The notes under the pieces: model-generated
What the model was told of the DNA's origin: nothing
Seen by the model: only the letters and a program-made list of their open reading frames with translations
Database searches by the model: none
DNA from: Acetohalobium arabaticum DSM 5501
Lineage (GTDB): Bacteria; Bacillota; Halanaerobiia; Halobacteroidales; Acetohalobiaceae
NCBI RefSeq assembly: GCF_000144695.1
Contig: NC_014378.1
Span: forward strand, 186,001-250,000
Reading direction: 5' to 3'
Length of the DNA stretch: 64,000 nt
Shown: positions 55,917 to 64,000 of the stretch, one piece after another
Numbering within the stretch: position 1 is the stretch's first letter
Layout of the letters: each line of letters begins with the position of its first letter
Position numbers and translations under genes: made by a program

Positions 55917-56315
55917 TTGGTTATGCAGTTAATACGGCGCCGGCGGGGACAAGCTCTAGTGGAGTTAGCTTTGGTGTTACCGGTTCTGCTGTTAATTCTG
56001 TTTGGAATTGTGGAGTTCGGCCGCATCTTTCATGCCTATTTGGTAATTGCTAATGCTGCCCGGGTAGGTGCCCGGGAAGGGGCAATTACTAATGATGATA
56101 CTGATATTAAAGATGCAGTTAGAACAGCAGCAGACCACAGCCTTGATCTGAATAGATTAAGTATTGCTATCTCGCCTGATCCGGCTAATAGAAATAAAGG
56201 GGATTCGCTGACAGTGGAAGTGGATTATGATGTGGAGGTATTTGCTCCTATTATTGCTCAGTTAGTCCCTGATCCTTTTCCTATTAATAGCACTATGGTA
56301 ATGAGAATTGAGTGA
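55917..56315 (+). CDS. tadE: TadE-like pseudopilin
   Basis: TadE family (132 aa). The N-terminal RRRGQALVELALVLPVLLLILFG-type helix (shown in part: GQALVELALVLPVLLLI) and EFGRIFHAYL are hallmarks of TadE/TadF pseudopilins. I keep TTG 55917 as start because AAGGTGGTGG is correctly spaced; ATG 55923 is an alternative. Confidence 0.9.
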   Translation: MVMQLIRRRRGQALVELALVLPVLLLILFGIVEFGRIFHAYLVIANAARVGAREGAITNDDTDIKDAVRTAADHSLDLNRLSIAISPDPANRNKGDSLTVEVDYDVEVFAPIIAQLVPDPFPINSTMVMRIE

Positions 56316-56336
56316 TATTCAAAAGAGGTGACAGCT

Positions 56337-57260
56337 ATGTCTTTGATTAACTCTCAGAAGGGAACGGTAATTGTAGTAGTGGCCTTGATGATGACTGTGT
56401 TTATCTCTTTTTTAGCTCTAGTAATTGATATAGGGAGTCTGTATCTAGAGCGGATTAGGTTAGTAAATACTCTAGACGCGGCAGCCCTTGCTGGAGTTCA
56501 GGATCTGCCGGATGATTCCCAGCAGGCAGAGACTGTGGCTCTGGATTATGCGTCCCGGAATGGGCTAGATAATAATGTAACAGTGGAGATAACAGATGAT
56601 GATCACCAGATCGGCCTATCCGGCAGTAAACAGGTAGGAATGAACTTTGCTGTTATCTTCGGTATTGATCAGGTAGAAGTAGCAGCTTCTTCCAAAGCGA
56701 GAGTAGGCCATGTAACAGCGGTTACAGGGGCGGTTCCTTTTGGAGTAGTCAGTCAGAATTTTGTCTATGGCGATAAGTATTATCTCAAATATGGTGCCGG
56801 AGGCGATGAGGTAGCTAGTGGGCGGAATGGAAACTTTGGTGCTCTGGCTTTAGGCGGTACTGGAGCCAATAATTATGAGGATAATATCAAGTATGGATAT
56901 GACAGCAGCCTGGAGGTAGGCCAGGATGTCACTACTGAACCGGGAAATATGGCGGGGCCAACAACAAGAGGCGTTGAATATAGAATGGATCAGTCTAGGA
57001 CAGTACCGGCTTGCAGTTATGATTCAGTTGAAGCAGACTGTCCTAGGTTAGTCATGGTACCGGTGATTGATGAATTGGGTAAAGGAAGAAGTACTTCAAC
57101 TATTGTAGGCTTTGCTGCTTTTTTTTTAGAGGGATTAACGAATGAGCAGGGGAATAATGCTTATGTCGAAGGTAGATTCATAAGCTGGCTGACTGAATCT
57201 GGTAAGTTAGGTTCGGAAGGCGAAGATTTCAATTTAAGAACAGTTGAATTAATTGAGTAG
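56337..57260 (+). CDS. TadG-like pilus assembly protein
   Basis: A 307-aa protein with the Tad N-terminal segment: QKGTVIVVVALMMTVFISFL, then IDIGSLYLERIRLVNTLDAA and ALAGVQDLPDD, as in TadG/Flp-anchoring proteins. The rest is extracytoplasmic and of unknown detail. I use ATG 56337, since the GTG at 56328 is part of the AGAGGTG ribosome-binding site. Confidence 0.85.
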   Translation: MSLINSQKGTVIVVVALMMTVFISFLALVIDIGSLYLERIRLVNTLDAAALAGVQDLPDDSQQAETVALDYASRNGLDNNVTVEITDDDHQIGLSGSKQVGMNFAVIFGIDQVEVAASSKARVGHVTAVTGAVPFGVVSQNFVYGDKYYLKYGAGGDEVASGRNGNFGALALGGTGANNYEDNIKYGYDSSLEVGQDVTTEPGNMAGPTTRGVEYRMDQSRTVPACSYDSVEADCPRLVMVPVIDELGKGRSTSTIVGFAAFFLEGLTNEQGNNAYVEGRFISWLTESGKLGSEGEDFNLRTVELIE

Positions 57261-57283
57261 GCAGTTCAAGGAGGTGAAGTTAT

Positions 57284-58120
57284 GTGAATTTTAAAGTAGT
57301 CATAGTTATAGCTGTGATTTTAGGATTAATTACTTCCGGAGCAGTTTACTTTATGATGGATAATATGCAGCAGGAGGCTGTTAAGGAGCAGCCTAAGGCT
57401 TCCGTGGTAGTGGCTAAACAGAATATTGAGCCTCGGGAACAGATAACAAGGAGTAAGGTCCAGCTTAAACAGGTGCCCCAGGAAACAGTTCATTCACAGG
57501 CTGTAACTTCCATTTCTCAGGCAGTAGAAAAGTTTGCCCTGAAGGATATTATTAGCGGAGAACAGCTTCTAAAGCCGCGGCTGTTGGGTAAAGAAGAAGT
57601 AAGTTCAGGGCTGGCCTTTAATTTAGCAGATGATAAGCGGGCTGTAACAGTGCCAGTAACTGAAGTATCAGGAGTAGCCGGGTTTTTGACTCCGGGTGAT
57701 TATGTCGATGTAGTCAGTGTTTTCAGTACCTACGAAGCTCAACAGACAGTGGCCAAAACAGTACTACAGAAGGTGAAGGTTTTAGCTGTAGCCCAGGATA
57801 TGGTGCGTGAGAGGGACCAGAAGCCTAAGGTAACTAAAAGTGTTACTCTTGGTGTTGGTTTAGCTGAGGCAGAAAAACTGGTTTTAGCAGATAGAAAAGG
57901 CGAAATCAGATTAGTTCTCCGTTCGGCCCAGAATGAAAGCTTTTCTATGAGCAATGGAGTTAAGTTTGAGGAATTAGTAGGAAACTTAGAGGAAGAAGGA
58001 ACAGATAATAAAGAGCAAATAGCAGATAAAGATATTAACCAGAAATCAAGCAGTCAGGATCAAGAAGGAATAGAGGTTATTCGAGGCAGTGAAAGGAGTT
58101 ATCAGAAAGTATCGCCGTAG
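57284..58120 (+). CDS. cpaB: Pilus assembly protein CpaB/RcpC
   Basis: A 278-aa protein with an N-terminal membrane anchor (VVIVIAVILGLITSGAVYF) and a SAF domain (VVVAKQNIEPREQITRSKVQ), then DKRAVTVPVTEVSGVAGFLTP and GDYVDVVSVF, typical of CpaB. It probably links the inner membrane and secretin. The start is GTG 57284 after GGAGGTG. Confidence 0.92.
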   Translation: MNFKVVIVIAVILGLITSGAVYFMMDNMQQEAVKEQPKASVVVAKQNIEPREQITRSKVQLKQVPQETVHSQAVTSISQAVEKFALKDIISGEQLLKPRLLGKEEVSSGLAFNLADDKRAVTVPVTEVSGVAGFLTPGDYVDVVSVFSTYEAQQTVAKTVLQKVKVLAVAQDMVRERDQKPKVTKSVTLGVGLAEAEKLVLADRKGEIRLVLRSAQNESFSMSNGVKFEELVGNLEEEGTDNKEQIADKDINQKSSSQDQEGIEVIRGSERSYQKVSP

Positions 58121-58140
58121 TAAGAAGGGAGTGATTAGGA

Positions 58141-59385
58141 TTGCAGCTAAAGAAGAAAATAATTATTTCTATTATAGTTATCTGTTCTTTATTATTTATT
58201 AGCTCCGGCTTACTGGCCCATAAGAGCCAACAGAAGATATTACAGCTGGGAACCGGTAAATCAGAATTATTAAAGGTGGTTGATTTAGAGCGGGCAGCAG
58301 TAGCCGACCCTGAGGTTGCGGATATAGTTACAATTTCGCAAGAAGAATTACTGATTAATGGTAAAAGCGAAGGAACTACTACCCTTCACCTCTGGGACCA
58401 GAAAGGACATCGGAGTTATCAGGTGGAAGTCTACAAAGAAGAAGCAAGGGTGATTAAACAGATAAAAGAGCTGATTGGAACTGATACTGTTAAGGTGGCC
58501 AAAGTAGAAGAGAATATCATTCTAAGCGGTAAAGTCAGAGATCAGACTCAGCTGCAGAGGGTTAAAAAGATAGCAGGAGTCTTTGGCGAAAAAGTAATTA
58601 ATGAACTGCAGGTTACTAATTCACTACAGGTGTTGTTAGCAGCCCAGGTGTTTGAAATTGATAAGGCTGTCAGTGAGGAACTAGGATTTGATTGGTATAG
58701 TACTAATTCTGGAGGTGTAGAGTCAGGTACAGCAACTTTAGGAGAGACTACTACTTCGCGGTTTGGAATAGGCCATTATGAGCGGTTGTATCAGCTCCGG
58801 ACCAAATTGAAGGCATTGATAGAAGATGGTAAGGCCAAACTGCTGGCTAAACCTAAATTAGTAACTAAGAGTGGCCAGAAAGCCAGCTTTAATGTCGGCG
58901 GTGAGATTCCGGTGGTAACTGCTGATAGCTCCGGTGAGCAGACTGTAGTCTGGAAGAATTATGGGGTTCAATTTGAGGTAGAACCGACGGTTACGCCAAC
59001 CGGCAAGCTGGAGACTTACTTACATCCCAAGGTCAGCCAGCTGGACTGGGCGAATGCTGTTGATTACGGTAATAGCGGCCAGCTGCCGGCAATTAAGAGC
59101 AGCGAAGTAAAGACACAGGTGGTTATCAAGGATGGAGCTGCTTTAGCCATCGGCGGACTGCTCCAGCAGTATCGTTCTGAGGATATTAAACGGATTCCTC
59201 TTTTAAGCCAGCTGCCTATTTTGGGCGAATTATTTAAGAGTAAGTCCTTTAGAGAAGAGAAATCAGAGTTAATTATTTTAGTAACACCCAAGATTATAGC
59301 TTCTGAATCGGACAGCAGAGAAGCGATGGAGATGGAAGAAACTCTAGAGAAGAAAGAAAATGAAGGTTCGAAGCGGGGTGAGTAG
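58141..59385 (+). CDS. cpaC: Tad pilus secretin CpaC/RcpA
   Basis: Outer-membrane secretin (414 aa). A signal peptide (IIISIIVICSLLFISSGLLA), an N-terminal pilus/secretin domain (AAVADPEVADIVTISQEELL), a BON-like module, and the C-terminal secretin core with LPILGELFKSKSFREEKSELIILVTP. A secretin requires an outer membrane, matching the heptose genes. The start is TTG behind AAGGGAGTG. Confidence 0.93.
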   Translation: MQLKKKIIISIIVICSLLFISSGLLAHKSQQKILQLGTGKSELLKVVDLERAAVADPEVADIVTISQEELLINGKSEGTTTLHLWDQKGHRSYQVEVYKEEARVIKQIKELIGTDTVKVAKVEENIILSGKVRDQTQLQRVKKIAGVFGEKVINELQVTNSLQVLLAAQVFEIDKAVSEELGFDWYSTNSGGVESGTATLGETTTSRFGIGHYERLYQLRTKLKALIEDGKAKLLAKPKLVTKSGQKASFNVGGEIPVVTADSSGEQTVVWKNYGVQFEVEPTVTPTGKLETYLHPKVSQLDWANAVDYGNSGQLPAIKSSEVKTQVVIKDGAALAIGGLLQQYRSEDIKRIPLLSQLPILGELFKSKSFREEKSELIILVTPKIIASESDSREAMEMEETLEKKENEGSKRGE

Positions 59386-59387
59386 AG

Positions 59388-60605
59388 ATGGAGGACCAAA
59401 TTGAGATCTTACTGGCCGATGATATTGCGGAGACCAGGGCTAATATTAAAAAGTTAATTAATCTAGAAAAGAACCTCGAAGTAGTGGCCGAAGCTGTAGA
59501 CGGTAAAGATGTAATTGAGCAGGCTAAAGAGATCAAACCGGATATTATTCTAATGGATATCAATATGCCCAAGATTAAAGGAATTAAGGCTACGGAGATA
59601 ATTACCCGGGAAGTGCCGGAAACATCGATTATTATGATGTCAGTCCAGGAAGAACAGGATTATCTCCGCAAGGCAATGGTAGCGGGAGCCAGAGAGTACT
59701 TGATTAAGCCTTTTAGTGATGATGAATTAATTACTGCTATTAATCAGGTGTATGATCTGGAAGTAGAACGCAAAAGCAGTTTAAAACAGAGTAGAGAAGA
59801 GACTGAAGAAGCTGTAGAGGAGAAAACAATATCCATCTTTAGCAGCAAAGGCGGAGTGGGCAAGACTCTACTGGCTACCAATTTGGCTGTTTATCTCCAG
59901 CAGAACAAAAAAGGAGATGTTGTCTTAGTTGATCTTGATCTCCAGTTTGGGGATCTGGATGTCTTGTTGGACTTGACGCCGCGGATTACTATTGCTGATG
60001 CTGTTGATGAGCTGGATAATCTCAATGTGCAGAATATTGATGATTACTTACTAAGTTATGAGAATGGTCTGCAGGTTCTTGCTTCTCCCCTGCGGCCGGA
60101 GGAAGCAGAGATGATTAACGGCGAGCAGATTAAGAAACTGCTTAGTATTTTAAGCGAGAAGTTTAATTATGTTATTATCGATACAGCCCAGTCCTTCTCT
60201 GAACATATTCTGGCTGCCCTTGATAATTCGGAGCTGATTCTGTTGATTGCCATGTTGGATTTATCGACTATCAGGAATGTCAGGCTCTGTCTGGAGGTTA
60301 TGGAGGAGCTGGAGTATCCTGAAGAGAGTATTAAGTTAATCTTAAACCGCTATTCTAAGGATATAGGAATTAGCATTGAAGATTTGGAGGAAAATCTCAA
60401 TTATTCTGTTGATATTAAGATTCCCAGTAATGGCAGTTTAACAATAGATTCTATTAATCAAGGAGTGCCCTTTATTCTGGAAGAACCGCGAGCCAAGATT
60501 TCAAAACAGCTTATTAAACTGACCGACCTGGTAACAGGAGAAGAACTAAAACCGGAAGATAAAGAAGGATGGTTCAATAAGATAACTGATTTCTTGAATA
60601 ATTAA
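59388..60605 (+). CDS. cpaE: CpaE/TadZ-like protein: receiver domain plus ParA-type ATPase
   Basis: A 405-aa localisation factor for pilus assembly. Residues 1 to about 122 are a true receiver domain with the phospho-acceptor D57 in LMDINMP and K in YLIKPF. Its sequence is of the NarL type. Residues ~145-390 are a deviant Walker ATPase (S152-S-K154-G-G-V-G-K159-T). CpaE proteins often have degenerate receivers; this one looks phosphorylatable, so it may be the target of the DegS-like kinase. Confidence 0.9.
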   Translation: MEDQIEILLADDIAETRANIKKLINLEKNLEVVAEAVDGKDVIEQAKEIKPDIILMDINMPKIKGIKATEIITREVPETSIIMMSVQEEQDYLRKAMVAGAREYLIKPFSDDELITAINQVYDLEVERKSSLKQSREETEEAVEEKTISIFSSKGGVGKTLLATNLAVYLQQNKKGDVVLVDLDLQFGDLDVLLDLTPRITIADAVDELDNLNVQNIDDYLLSYENGLQVLASPLRPEEAEMINGEQIKKLLSILSEKFNYVIIDTAQSFSEHILAALDNSELILLIAMLDLSTIRNVRLCLEVMEELEYPEESIKLILNRYSKDIGISIEDLEENLNYSVDIKIPSNGSLTIDSINQGVPFILEEPRAKISKQLIKLTDLVTGEELKPEDKEGWFNKITDFLNN

Positions 60606-60618
60606 AGGAGGTCGCGGA

Positions 60619-61995
60619 ATGTCACTTAAAGAACGGCTTTCCCAGCAGAAAGAGCAGGAGATAGAACCAGGTTCTGAAACAGAAGCTGCTAATACTAAAA
60701 CTTCTGCTTCTACTCTGGAAGAGGATCCTTACCGGGGATTAAAGACCAAGATTCATAATCATCTGCTGAATGAACTGGAGCTAGAGGTCTTATCTGAGGA
60801 TAAGAAGGAGGCCGAGGATCAGCAATTAAAGCAGGATATTAAGGATTTAACCCAGGAGGTAATAGAAGCTGAGGAGGTCCATATTTCTCCCGGGGATAGA
60901 CGGAAAGTGATTCAGGATATTATCGATGAAATCATAGGTTTTGGCCCCATCAATGGTTTGCTGGAGGATCCAGAAGTAACAGAGGTAATGGTTAATGGTC
61001 CAGACCAGGTCTATGTAGAACGGGACGGCAAGCTGGTCTTGACTGATGTAAGGTTTCGTGATGATGAGCATGTGATTCATATTATCGAAAAGATTGTAGC
61101 TCCCTTAGGCCGAAGAATTGATGAAAGCAGTCCGATGGTTGATGCCCGGCTGCCTGATGGTTCTCGAGTGAATGCAATTATTCCTCCGTTGGCTTTGAAT
61201 GGTCCGACAATTACAATTCGTAAGTTTGCCGAAGATCCCTTTACCGTCGAAGATTTAATTGGTTTCGGGACTATGACTGAAGAGATGGCCCAGTTTTTAG
61301 AGGCCTGTGTTGAAGTCAGGCTGAATATAGTGGTGGCTGGAGGTACCGGTTCCGGTAAGACCACAACCTTGAATGTGCTGTCTTCTTTTATTCCGGAAGA
61401 GGAGCGAATTGTAACGATTGAGGATGCGGCTGAATTACAGTTAGTCCAGGACCATGTTGTTTCCCTGGAGACTAGGCCTCCGAATGTGGAGGGGAAAGGG
61501 GCTGTGACAATGCGGGAGTTAGTTAAGAATTCACTTAGAATGCGGCCGGATAGAATAGTAGTCGGCGAGGTGCGGGGCGGTGAAGCTTTAGATATGCTGC
61601 AGGCGATGAATACCGGCCATGATGGTTCTTTAACTACTGGCCATGCCAATAGCCCGCGGGATATGTTATCCCGACTGGAGACAATGGTGATGATGGCAGG
61701 AATGGAGCTGCCGGTGAAGGCGATCCGTGATCAGATAGCTTCGGCAGTTGATCTGATTGTTCATCAGTCGCGGCTTAGAGACGGCAGCCGGAAGATAGTT
61801 AAGGTCACAGAGGTGCAGGGTATGGAAGGAGAGATAATTACTCTCCAGGATATTTTCAGCTTTGAACAGGAGGGCTTTGATAATGCCGGCAATGTTCAAG
61901 GAGAGCTTAAAGCAACCGGAATTAGACCTAAATTCTTTGATCGCTTTAAGGCGGAAGGGATCGATCTACCGTCTGATATCTTTATGGCTTATTAG
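60619..61995 (+). CDS. cpaF: Tad pilus ATPase CpaF/TadA
   Basis: Hexameric secretion ATPase (458 aa) powering pilus assembly. Walker A GGTGSGKTTT begins at residue 241, the Asp box TIEDAAELQL and Walker B-like VGEVRGGEALDMLQAMNTGH are complete. An N-terminal acidic, helical region precedes the ATPase core. Confidence 0.95.
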   Translation: MSLKERLSQQKEQEIEPGSETEAANTKTSASTLEEDPYRGLKTKIHNHLLNELELEVLSEDKKEAEDQQLKQDIKDLTQEVIEAEEVHISPGDRRKVIQDIIDEIIGFGPINGLLEDPEVTEVMVNGPDQVYVERDGKLVLTDVRFRDDEHVIHIIEKIVAPLGRRIDESSPMVDARLPDGSRVNAIIPPLALNGPTITIRKFAEDPFTVEDLIGFGTMTEEMAQFLEACVEVRLNIVVAGGTGSGKTTTLNVLSSFIPEEERIVTIEDAAELQLVQDHVVSLETRPPNVEGKGAVTMRELVKNSLRMRPDRIVVGEVRGGEALDMLQAMNTGHDGSLTTGHANSPRDMLSRLETMVMMAGMELPVKAIRDQIASAVDLIVHQSRLRDGSRKIVKVTEVQGMEGEIITLQDIFSFEQEGFDNAGNVQGELKATGIRPKFFDRFKAEGIDLPSDIFMAY

Positions 61996-62014
61996 ATAGA
62001 AGGGAGGGGAGCTG

Positions 62015-62998
62015 ATGGAGATAATAATTCTGCCGGCAGTTTTTTTGGTTGTTACTACTGCAGTAGTAGTTAGTTATAAGTTATTAACTGCCAGAGAGGC
62101 CAAAGTTAAAGAGAGGCTGGATAAGTATTCGGCTATAGAAGAGGGGAGGATAGGACAGAATACTGCTTTAGATAGAGAAGAAGATGTAGGCGAGAGGAAA
62201 AGCCTAAAGAAGAGGCTATTGGAGAAGTTTAATCAGTTTTTAACTTCTTTTTCGCTGGTAGCTAGCCTGGAAGCTGAACTGCAGAAGACAGATCTGCCGC
62301 TTAAGGTTTCAGAATTTATTATTATCAATCTAGTTTCCTGTGTTATTTTAGGCTTAATAGGAATCTTAGTCAGCAATAATTTATTAGTTCCAGTTCTACT
62401 GTTGTCGTTAGGCTTGATAATTCCTTACTTTTATCTAAAGTACAGCCAGAAAAAGAGGCTGGATAAATTCAATGAACAGATTAATGATTCGCTGACGATT
62501 ATTTCTAACTCCTTAAAAGCAGGATATAGCTTCTTTCAGGCTCTGGAGATGGTAGCTAAAGAGATGCCCCCTCCAATTTCAGAAGAGATCACCAGGGTTC
62601 TAAAGGAGATGAATCTAGGTGCTTCGCCGCAGGATGCTCTAACGGCTTTGACTGACCGGGTAGAAAGTGATGATCTTGAGTTGGTAGTTACAGCGGTTTT
62701 GATTCAGCGGCAGGTAGGGGGTAATCTATCCGAGATACTGGATAATATCTCTGATACGATTAGAGAACGGATTAAGATTAAAGGTGAGATTCAGACCTTG
62801 ACAGCCCAGGGGCGAATGTCAGGGCTGATTATCGGTCTGCTGCCGGTCGGTCTAGGCGGAATGTTATTTCTGATCAGTCCTGATTATATGGCTCCTTTGT
62901 TTGGCCATCCCCTAGGGCAGACAATGATTGGAGTAGGGATTATCTCTCAGATTTTGGGAGCAGTATTGATCAAAAAGATTATTGATATCGAGGTATAA
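62015..62998 (+). CDS. tadB: Tad pilus inner-membrane protein TadB
   Basis: T2SF-domain membrane protein (327 aa). One helix at the N-terminus, two in the middle (VSCVILGLIGILVSNNLLV; VLLLSLGLIIPYFYL) and two at the end frame a GspF-like cytoplasmic domain (NSLKAGYSFFQALEMVAKE). It partners TadC, which follows after 13 bp. Confidence 0.92.
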   Translation: MEIIILPAVFLVVTTAVVVSYKLLTAREAKVKERLDKYSAIEEGRIGQNTALDREEDVGERKSLKKRLLEKFNQFLTSFSLVASLEAELQKTDLPLKVSEFIIINLVSCVILGLIGILVSNNLLVPVLLLSLGLIIPYFYLKYSQKKRLDKFNEQINDSLTIISNSLKAGYSFFQALEMVAKEMPPPISEEITRVLKEMNLGASPQDALTALTDRVESDDLELVVTAVLIQRQVGGNLSEILDNISDTIRERIKIKGEIQTLTAQGRMSGLIIGLLPVGLGGMLFLISPDYMAPLFGHPLGQTMIGVGIISQILGAVLIKKIIDIEV

Positions 62999-63011
62999 GG
63001 AAGGGATTTAG

Positions 63012-63932
63012 ATGTTATTAATAGCTGCTGTCTTTATAGCTGTAGCTGGTTTAACTCTGGTGGTAGGCTATTATCTTAGTCAGCCCTCAAAGCGAGTACA
63101 GAACCGTTTACAGAAGTATGCCCAACTGCAGCGGGAGGTACTGCCCCGCAGAGAAGAGTTAGAGCTTTCGTTTTGGGAGCGGGTAATAAGGCCAGGACTG
63201 CAGAAGATGGCTGTCCTATTTGTCAAGCTTACTCCGCTGGGAGTTAAAGACAGTATCAGAAAGAGACTGATCTTAGCCGGCCGGCCTTTTGATCTGGAGG
63301 CTAAAGAATTTCTTGCTCTGCAGGGGAATTTGATGGCTGTACTGCCTGGAATTATTCTGGGCGGATTGATGATAGCAGGAGTCAGTTTGAATACAGCTTT
63401 AATGTATAGTTTGATCTTCGGTTTTGCTGGTTTTGTAATTCCGAGATTCTTACTCAGTAAGAAGATTTCTGAACGACAGAAGAAGATGCAGCAGGCACTG
63501 CCGGATGTGCTGGATTTATTGACGGTTAGTGTGGAAGCAGGATTGGGATTTGATTCTGCTCTAGTAAGAGTGGTAGATAAGATTGCTGGTCCTATCAGCG
63601 AAGAGTTTGAGCGGTTATTACAGGAGATTAGAATGGGCAAACCCCGCCGTGATGCCATGCGTGATCTAGGCGAGCGGACTAATGTGGAGGATCTGACTAA
63701 CTTCATTACGGCTATAGTTCAGGCCGATAAGCTCGGTGTCAGTATCGGTAAGGTGCTGCGCGTTCAGTCAAAACAGATTCGACAGAAGCGCCGCCAGCGG
63801 GCTGAAGCCCAGGCCATGAAGGCGCCGATCAAGATGTTATTACCGCTGGTCTTCTTTATCTTTCCAACGCTGTTTATTATTCTGTTAGGTCCGGCGGCAA
63901 TTAAGGTTATGAATTCACTGATGGGATTATAA
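63012..63932 (+). CDS. tadC: Tad pilus inner-membrane protein TadC
   Basis: Second T2SF-domain platform protein (306 aa), the paralogue of TadB. DVLDLLTVSVEAGLGFDSAL and QADKLGVSIGKVLRVQS are characteristic of TadC, and the basic QIRQKRRQRAEAQAMKAP precedes the last membrane segment. Confidence 0.92.
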   Translation: MLLIAAVFIAVAGLTLVVGYYLSQPSKRVQNRLQKYAQLQREVLPRREELELSFWERVIRPGLQKMAVLFVKLTPLGVKDSIRKRLILAGRPFDLEAKEFLALQGNLMAVLPGIILGGLMIAGVSLNTALMYSLIFGFAGFVIPRFLLSKKISERQKKMQQALPDVLDLLTVSVEAGLGFDSALVRVVDKIAGPISEEFERLLQEIRMGKPRRDAMRDLGERTNVEDLTNFITAIVQADKLGVSIGKVLRVQSKQIRQKRRQRAEAQAMKAPIKMLLPLVFFIFPTLFIILLGPAAIKVMNSLMGL

Positions 63933-63936
63933 ATAA

Positions 63937-64000
63937 ATGAAATTAATCAATCGATCTAAAGATATAGAGATAATAGGAAAGTTATCTAAAGCAACAACAT
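63937..64000 (+). CDS. Possible start of the next Tad-operon gene (truncated)
   Basis: An ATG 4 bp after the tadC stop opens a frame (MKLINRSKDIEIIGKLSKAT) that runs off the window. There is no clear ribosome-binding site, so it may be coupled to tadC or may not be real. No family can be assigned from 21 residues. Confidence 0.35.
   Translation, partial: MKLINRSKDIEIIGKLSKATT

Noticed and set aside
61077-61649. 190-codon frame on the minus strand inside cpaF
   Set aside because: It is the antisense shadow of the conserved ATPase core, and its Ser/Pro-rich composition is typical of such shadows.
63080-63706. 208-codon frame on the minus strand inside tadC
   Set aside because: Antisense of a well-conserved gene with no ribosome-binding site.
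1-64000. CRISPR arrays, tRNA and rRNA genes
   Set aside because: No regularly spaced direct repeats and no cloverleaf or rRNA segments were seen. The repeats present are inverted-repeat elements and terminators.

Overview
The window looks like a chromosome segment of a low-GC anaerobic member of the Firmicutes that carries an outer membrane. A Halanaerobiales / Halobacteroidaceae-type organism is the best guess (inference; no 16S is present). The evidence is an S10/spc/alpha ribosomal operon in the Firmicutes order with the ECF-transporter and truA genes behind it, T-box leaders, a SpoIID-domain protein, an NAD-linked [FeFe] hydrogenase, very acidic proteins, and an ADP-heptose pathway that implies lipopolysaccharide-like surface glycans.

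Layout. 1-13.4 kb: the end of the spc operon and the alpha operon (rplE to rplQ, with secY, adk, map, infA and rpmJ; rpmD for L30 is absent), then ecfA1-ecfA2-ecfT, truA, rplM and rpsI. 13.4-14.1 kb: a gene-free stretch with one copy of each of two repeated structured elements. 14.1-18.1 kb: arginase, a fused Memo-AMMECR1 protein with its partner radical SAM enzyme, and Hsp20. 18.1-25.1 kb: a T-box with an alanine specifier in front of an aminotransferase, a degenerate CPBP protein, a giant FAD/Fe-S oxidoreductase, and ilvD. 25.1-35.2 kb: an orphan leucine-type T-box stem I, a second promoter and a complete isoleucine-type T-box ahead of ilvB-ilvN-ilvC-leuA-leuC-leuD-leuB-cimA. 35.3-37.3 kb: an SLC13 transporter and a possible UspA-like protein. 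37.5-39.1 kb: a tnpA-less IS605/IS1341-type element with tnpB and a divergent ribbon-helix-helix gene. 39.2-49.7 kb: manA, a TPR-SpoIID protein, a PHP-HhH fusion, an HD-GYP phosphodiesterase, three ADP-heptose genes, a YkuS-type protein and a chemoreceptor. 50.0-53.4 kb: a three-gene [FeFe] hydrogenase (NuoE-, NuoF- and HydA-like). 53.5-64 kb: a cyclic-di-GMP-I riboswitch leading into a DegS-like kinase and a Tad/Flp pilus operon (flp, tadV, tadE, tadG-like, cpaB, cpaC, cpaE, cpaF, tadB, tadC).

How the parts fit. The amino-acid region is a branched-chain pathway that can start from pyruvate and acetyl-CoA through citramalate, and it appears to be gated by uncharged tRNAs. The pilus region is probably switched by c-di-GMP, and an HD-GYP enzyme that could degrade c-di-GMP lies about 8 kb away. 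The only receiver domain in the pilus operon is fused to the CpaE ATPase, making it the obvious local candidate partner for the orphan kinase.

The least explained signals are two RNA-like or DNA-like repeat families. One is a ~120-bp element (13783-13902 and 55162-55283) with two helices that differ completely in sequence between copies but stay complementary. The other is a ~147-bp element with terminal inverted repeats (13494-13640, 37332-37477, and a decayed copy near 17479) that also shows compensatory changes. A third notable signal is the tnpB/RHH divergent promoter pair that shares one palindromic -35 box.
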